Assembly (NCBI GenBank): GCA_937910265.1 | Contig: CALEPD010000041.1 | Span: 1-10,500, forward strand | Direction: 5' to 3' | Length of the DNA stretch: 10,500 nt | DNA from: an uncultured Bacteroidales bacterium | Lineage (GTDB): Bacteria > Bacteroidota > Bacteroidia > Bacteroidales > P3 | Shown: piece by piece, positions 7,139 through 10,500 of the stretch | Position numbering within the stretch: position 1 is the first letter of the stretch | How the letters are laid out: each line of letters starts with the position of its first letter | The notes under the pieces: generated by a model | Seen by the model: the letters and a program-made list of their open reading frames with translations, nothing else | Databases searched by the model: none | Told to the model about the DNA's origin: nothing | Position numbers and translations under genes: made by a program

Positions 7139-8956
7139 ATGAATGACAAAGATTTCAGACAATTGACTGCCTCGGAAATATCATTGTTGAAGGCTCAGGG
7201 AAATTCGGCATCCGATTGGTCTGCAATTAAGGTTTGCAATCCCTTTATTCCCGAATTGGTTTGTAACAATCGTTTCTCAGGCGATGTGAAAATAGGACAG
7301 TTGGCAAAGTCATGCCTTACAGACAATGGTTTGAGTTTGGAGGAAGGGTTATACAATTCAACCTTCTCCAATGTCGAATTGGGGGCACATGTTGCCATTC
7401 ATAATGTTTCCATGCTTGCCAATTACCGGGTAGGCGATGGTTGTATGCTTTTTAATATCTCACAGATGGTGTCCTCTGTACCCACATCGTCATGGATTCA
7501 GCCCATGAACGAAAATGGTGGCCGCTCCATATTGCCTTCCCGTTACATGAATGTTGCCGATGCGTATCTCTGGGCAAGACTTCGGGGTCATACCCAACTT
7601 ATGTCGCGTTTCGAGCGCTTTTCACGCCAACAACTTGATGATGATAACGGGTTTTGCACAGTGGGAGCTCATGCCGTTGTCCGCAATACCGTCGAGATAC
7701 ATAACGTTACAATCCTTTCATCATGCGAATCTCCATCGCGCATCATCGACAATATTCTCCTTTCCGATGGTATAGTGGGTTATGGCTGTTCCATTATGTA
7801 TGGTTGTATGGTGTCGAAGTTTCTGTTGGGAGAAAACGTTCACCTTGAGTATGGTCTCCGGCTCAACGACACTGTGGTGGGAGATAATTCCACTATCGCC
7901 CGATGCGAAGTGGCTAATAGCATGATATTTCCGGCCCATGAACAGCATCACAACAGTTCATTCCTCATAGCCTCTTTGCTTCAAGGACAAAGCAATTTGG
8001 CATCAGGTGCCACAATCGGCTCAAACCACAATGGCCGTACTGCCGACAATGAATTGTCTGCCGGCCGCGGATTTTGGCCAGGCCTTTGTGTATCATTGAA
8101 GCACTCCAGCCGATTTGCTTCGTATTGTTTGCTTTCGAAAGGTGATTATCCGTATGAATTGAATGTCATGTTGCCGTTTTCGTTGATAAACAATAATGTG
8201 TCTAAGAATCAATTGGAAATCATGCCGGCATATTGGTGGCTGTATAATATGTATGCACTCAAACGCAACGAATCGAAATTTGCCTCGCGCGACAAAAGAG
8301 TCGTAAAATCACAGCATATTGAATTTGACCCGTTTGCCCCTGACACAGCCGAAGAAATTCTGATAGGGCGCAATCTTATTAAAATCTGGACAGAACGTGC
8401 TTACATGAACAACGACGGCAACGAACATCTTGTTGTCACCGCCGACGGCATGGAGAACAGCCGCCGCAAAACCGTCATTCTTAAGGCTGGAGCAGCCTAC
8501 CGTACATATGAGGAAATGCTCATCTATTATGCTGTCAAGACCTTGTGCGATCTGTATGGCGAGGATATGCCTCCGCTGACGCTTGCCGACAATAAGCGGT
8601 GTATGCAGTGGTTCAATGTCGGCGGACAACTCGTTCGGCATGATGACTTAAAACAGCTAATTGATGACGTGGAAGGCGGTGTTCTCAACTCGTGGCATGA
8701 TGTTAACAGGCGTCTCGATCAATTATGGGAACAGTATCCTTGTCACAAGGCGCGCCATGCTTATCAGATGTTGTGTGAGTTGTCTGAAAAGAAGGTGCTT
8801 TCCGAATCGGATTGGGCAAAATATTGTTCACAGTACCGCTCCATTTGCTACCATGTTGCTGATCAAGTACGTGTTTCACGACAAAAAGATAACGACAACC
8901 CATATCGATCGCTTACTTTTTGGGACGAGAACGAACGTAACGCGGTTATGCAATGA
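7139..8956 (+). CDS. DUF4954 family protein, predicted left-handed beta-helix
   Basis: The 605-residue product has no signal peptide or membrane segment and should be cytoplasmic. The N-terminus (RQLTASEISLLKAQG at 7-21, ASDWSAIKV, then FIPELVCNNRFSGDVKIG) matches my memory of DUF4954, a Bacteroidota-rich family of unknown function and about this size. Residues about 45-110 and 175-330 carry imperfect hexapeptide-like repeats (VELGAHVAI, VGYGCSIMYGCMV, LLGENVHLEYG, VVGDNSTI), as in left-handed beta-helix acyltransferases and nucleotidyltransferases. The most family-like patch is SGATIGSNHNGRTADNE at 289-305, rich in polar residues and a candidate active site. Residues about 355-600 are mostly helical with many Trp and Tyr. 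An enzymatic transferase role is inference only. It is transcribed alone, divergent from the PorV/PorQ-like gene and convergent with the MerR gene. It ends with TGA, showing that TGA is a working stop in this genome. Confidence 0.8.
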   Translation: MNDKDFRQLTASEISLLKAQGNSASDWSAIKVCNPFIPELVCNNRFSGDVKIGQLAKSCLTDNGLSLEEGLYNSTFSNVELGAHVAIHNVSMLANYRVGDGCMLFNISQMVSSVPTSSWIQPMNENGGRSILPSRYMNVADAYLWARLRGHTQLMSRFERFSRQQLDDDNGFCTVGAHAVVRNTVEIHNVTILSSCESPSRIIDNILLSDGIVGYGCSIMYGCMVSKFLLGENVHLEYGLRLNDTVVGDNSTIARCEVANSMIFPAHEQHHNSSFLIASLLQGQSNLASGATIGSNHNGRTADNELSAGRGFWPGLCVSLKHSSRFASYCLLSKGDYPYELNVMLPFSLINNNVSKNQLEIMPAYWWLYNMYALKRNESKFASRDKRVVKSQHIEFDPFAPDTAEEILIGRNLIKIWTERAYMNNDGNEHLVVTADGMENSRRKTVILKAGAAYRTYEEMLIYYAVKTLCDLYGEDMPPLTLADNKRCMQWFNVGGQLVRHDDLKQLIDDVEGGVLNSWHDVNRRLDQLWEQYPCHKARHAYQMLCELSEKKVLSESDWAKYCSQYRSICYHVADQVRVSRQKDNDNPYRSLTFWDENERNAVMQ

Positions 8957-8984
8957 TGCCTTGCTGTTTTTCACGGTCGAATAT

Positions 8985-9027
8985 ATGGAATTACAGCATG
9001 ATGCGATAACGGCATCCGTGCTTCCAT
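8985..9027. other. Imperfect hairpin between convergent DUF4954 and MerR genes
   Basis: ATGGAA (8985-8990) pairs with TTCCAT (9022-9027); inside, GCA pairs with TGC and GATGC (9000-9004) with GCATC (9012-9016) around a 7-nt loop, with a 5-nt bulge on the left. It could end transcription, but there is no T-run immediately after the stem on either strand: the plus strand continues into an A-run, which is a T-run preceding the stem on the minus strand. A terminator role is therefore uncertain. Confidence 0.3.
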
Positions 9028-9065
9028 GGCAATAAAAAAATGTGGCTGTGTTGTTGGGAATATGA

Positions 9066-9437
9066 CTAAAGGGTTTGCTTGAGCGATTCAAGGAATGACT
9101 TGATTTCGGTGAGCGTTTCGATTAGTTGTTTTTTGTCGTCTTCCTTGCCTTTGTGGCGGAGTTGTTCGCGTGCTCCGTCAAGGGTGTATCCACAATCTTT
9201 GGTCAGATGTTGTATTCTGCGGAGGGTGTCTATGGTTTTCTGAGTATAATAGCGATTGCCTTTCTTGTTTTTTGTAGGGCGAATGCATTCAAATTCGCTT
9301 TCCCAATAGCGTAGGAGCGAAGCATTGACATGAAGCATTTGAGCCACCTCTCCAATGGAGTAGTATAGTTTCCCTTTTGGGGCTGAACTGGTATCACCTT
9401 TTGGGGTGGCAATGTCGTTCTCGTCTATGTTATTCAT
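9066..9437 (-). CDS. Small MerR-family transcriptional regulator
   Basis: The 123-residue product has a winged helix-turn-helix of the MerR type: YYSIGEVAQMLHVNASLLRYWE at 25-46 is the recognition helix region, and RPTKNKKGNRYYTQKTIDTL at 53-72 is the wing with the typical RxY pattern. LTKDCGYTLDGAREQL follows as the third helical element, and residues 98-122 (EDDKKQLIETLTEIKSFLESL) look like the antiparallel coiled coil used for dimerisation. The first 20 residues are a flexible, polar tail. There is no C-terminal ligand-binding domain and no cluster of Cys as in metal-sensing MerR proteins, so effector and target are unknown. Short MerR proteins of this shape are common in Bacteroidales. 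The gene is alone on its strand, 434 nt from lptD, with its own strong promoter. It converges with the DUF4954 gene. Confidence 0.88.
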   Translation of the reverse strand: MNNIDENDIATPKGDTSSAPKGKLYYSIGEVAQMLHVNASLLRYWESEFECIRPTKNKKGNRYYTQKTIDTLRRIQHLTKDCGYTLDGAREQLRHKGKEDDKKQLIETLTEIKSFLESLKQTL

Positions 9438-9467
9438 GTTTCAGCTGGAACTGCACTTATTTTTCTG

Positions 9468-9499
9468 CAAAATTACTATTTTTTTTGTAATCCTGCAAA
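9468..9499 (-). promoter_or_regulatory. Promoter of the MerR-family gene (Bacteroides-type)
   Basis: On the minus strand TTTG (9496-9499) is followed by exactly 20 nt and then TAATTTTG (9468-9475), a full match to the Bacteroides consensus TTTG-N19-21-TAnnTTTG. It predicts a start near 9460 and a leader of about 24 nt before the ATG at 9437. This is the best promoter match in the window. Confidence 0.65.
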
Positions 9500-9632
9500 T
9501 TTCAATCGGTTTAAGGATTGCTTATTTTCTAAGTATCTGGGAATCATCTATGTATGTTTTTTTGTAGATTCTTCGTTGTATACAGTTGTTTCCCAGTGTG
9601 TTTTGCTTGTTTGGTGATGCTTCTTATTGTGC

Positions 9633-9676
9633 CTATGAACCATCGAAACCGTATTACTGTTATCGATGATCCATAG
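9633..9676 (-). repeat. 14-bp inverted repeat, fully paired only in minus-strand RNA
   Basis: CTATGAACCATCGA (9633-9646) and TCGATGATCCATAG (9663-9676) flank a 16-nt loop. Read as plus-strand RNA the stem has two A-C mismatches; read as minus-strand RNA both become G-U pairs and all 14 positions pair. It lies about 195 nt after the lptD stop and upstream of the MerR promoter. No U-run follows, so it is not a classical terminator. Confidence 0.45.
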
Positions 9677-9871
9677 AGCAAGGTTGTGTTGTGTAATTAT
9701 TTGATATAATGTAATATGGTATGATTCTGGCCAATGGTGTGGGTCAGACGGATGTCAAGTATGCTGAAATGGGTGGGAATAGGCTGTTAAACTCCATGAA
9801 AACAATAGAGTAGTTGATTTGCTTGATGAAGGATTGAATAACAGATGGAATGTGCCGGTTTAGCGAGTCTC

Positions 9872-10500
9872 TTATAAGGACAGATAATCCTCACGTTTTT
9901 CATATTTGACATCGCGCAAGGACGGTGCTTTGATGTTGATTTGGAAATTCCAGCTTTTGTATACTCCGAATGGGATCCAGCCGAATCGCATTTCCCAGCA
10001 ATGAAGGTCTCTGTAGATGTCGATAGATGTATATGACATGCCTTTGTTCACAAAGTCGTATCCCGTTGAGAATGAGAATTTCCAATTCTCGGTAAGGTCA
10101 AAGTTTCCTGACAACGAAATGGTTTGAATTATTTCGCTTTCAAAATTATATAAAGCCGCAACATACTTGTTGACATAGTTCAGGGTGTAACTTACCGAGA
10201 GGTTCCATGGCATGCTGAAGTCAACATATTCGCCAACCAAGAGTGCAGGATAGTGATTGTATGGGCTTTGTATTATGGGAGTTACGGCTTTGCCGTTGAT
10301 TTCCTCTCGCTCTTCCTTGTTCTTGAATGTGTTATTGTTCAGATTCCATGACAATTGGGCGCTCCAGTTTGCGTCATTTTTGCGAAACAATTTGCCCTCT
10401 TGCTCCCATACCAGTTGGTCGCGGATGCGTCCACCTTCGTCGATAATATAGGGGTTGAAACTGCTGCTGTAGTTCAGTACCAAATTGTTCATTAGAGTGG
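9872..10500 (-). CDS. lptD: LPS-assembly outer-membrane protein LptD, C-terminal part
   Basis: The frame is open from the right edge of the window to the TAA at 9872-9874, giving at least 208 residues; the ATG at 10492 is internal, not the start. The sequence fits the C-terminal beta-barrel of the Bacteroidota putative LPS-assembly protein LptD: FSMPWNLSVSYTLNYVNKY, then LSGNFDLTENWKFSFSTGYDF, then TSIDIYRDLHCWEMRFGWIPFG and WNFQINIKAPSLRDVKYEKR. The IYRDLHCWEMRF stretch is the most characteristic. LptD forms the outer-membrane channel that places LPS on the cell surface. The N-terminal periplasmic OstA-like domain and most of the barrel lie outside the window. No terminator hairpin with a T-run is seen after the stop. 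The product assignment is firm, the exact symbol follows common usage for this family. Confidence 0.85.
   Translation of the reverse strand, partial: TLMNNLVLNYSSSFNPYIIDEGGRIRDQLVWEQEGKLFRKNDANWSAQLSWNLNNNTFKNKEEREEINGKAVTPIIQSPYNHYPALLVGEYVDFSMPWNLSVSYTLNYVNKYVAALYNFESEIIQTISLSGNFDLTENWKFSFSTGYDFVNKGMSYTSIDIYRDLHCWEMRFGWIPFGVYKSWNFQINIKAPSLRDVKYEKREDYLSL

Larger units (their letters stand above)
9438..9871. other. 434-base spacer without a gene, with inverted repeats
   Basis: Both strands are full of stops and no protein resembling a known family was recognised. No tRNA-like T-loop (GGTTCGAATCC) or rRNA segment is visible. It contains the MerR promoter near 9468-9499, the inverted repeat CTGGGAA/TTCCCAG (9537-9543 and 9590-9596), and a better one at 9633-9676. 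The part 9700-9871 looks like ordinary non-coding or decayed sequence, in which I see no structure. Confidence 0.6.

Noticed and set aside
9438..9871. tRNA, CRISPR or decayed mobile element in the spacer
   Set aside because: No T-loop or acceptor pairing, no regular repeats, and no transposase-like translation on either strand.

Overview
The window reads as chromosomal backbone of a member of the order Bacteroidales (phylum Bacteroidota). The pointers are the acpP-fabF-rnc gene order, a DUF4954 protein, the Bacteroidota-type LptD C-terminus, outer-membrane barrels ending in a terminal Phe, AT-rich spacers without strong Shine-Dalgarno sequences, and promoters of the Bacteroides type (TTTG about 20 nt upstream of TAnnTTTG). 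No insertion sequence, phage gene, CRISPR array, tRNA or rRNA was recognised.

Layout. 1-1628 (minus): purN, the GAR transformylase of purine synthesis, followed 10 nt later by a GT4-family glycosyltransferase that runs off the left edge. 1629-1892: a divergent, AT-rich promoter region. 1893-4152 (plus): acpP, fabF and rnc, closely spaced and probably one operon for fatty acid elongation and RNA processing. fabF carries an in-frame TGA at codon 123 with the rest of the enzyme, including the catalytic triad, intact on the far side. 4164-6992 (minus): two exported outer-membrane proteins, a PorV/PorQ-like small barrel and, downstream, a 620-residue protein with a degenerate helix-hairpin-helix domain in front of a large beta-barrel. 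7139-8956 (plus, divergent): a DUF4954 protein with a predicted left-handed beta-helix core. 9066-9437 (minus): a small MerR-family regulator with a very good Bacteroides-type promoter. 9438-9871: 434 bases without a gene but with inverted repeats. 9872-10500 (minus): the C-terminal part of LptD, the outer-membrane LPS translocon, cut by the right edge.

Functionally the window is dominated by envelope-related functions: lipid precursor synthesis (AcpP, FabF), glycan synthesis (GT4), LPS export (LptD) and two further outer-membrane barrels of unknown role. The most notable anomaly is the nonsense codon in fabF. The least understood parts are the helix-hairpin-helix barrel pair, the DUF4954 protein and the possibly structured spacer before the MerR gene. 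I did not find a clear new multi-gene defence or mobile system here.
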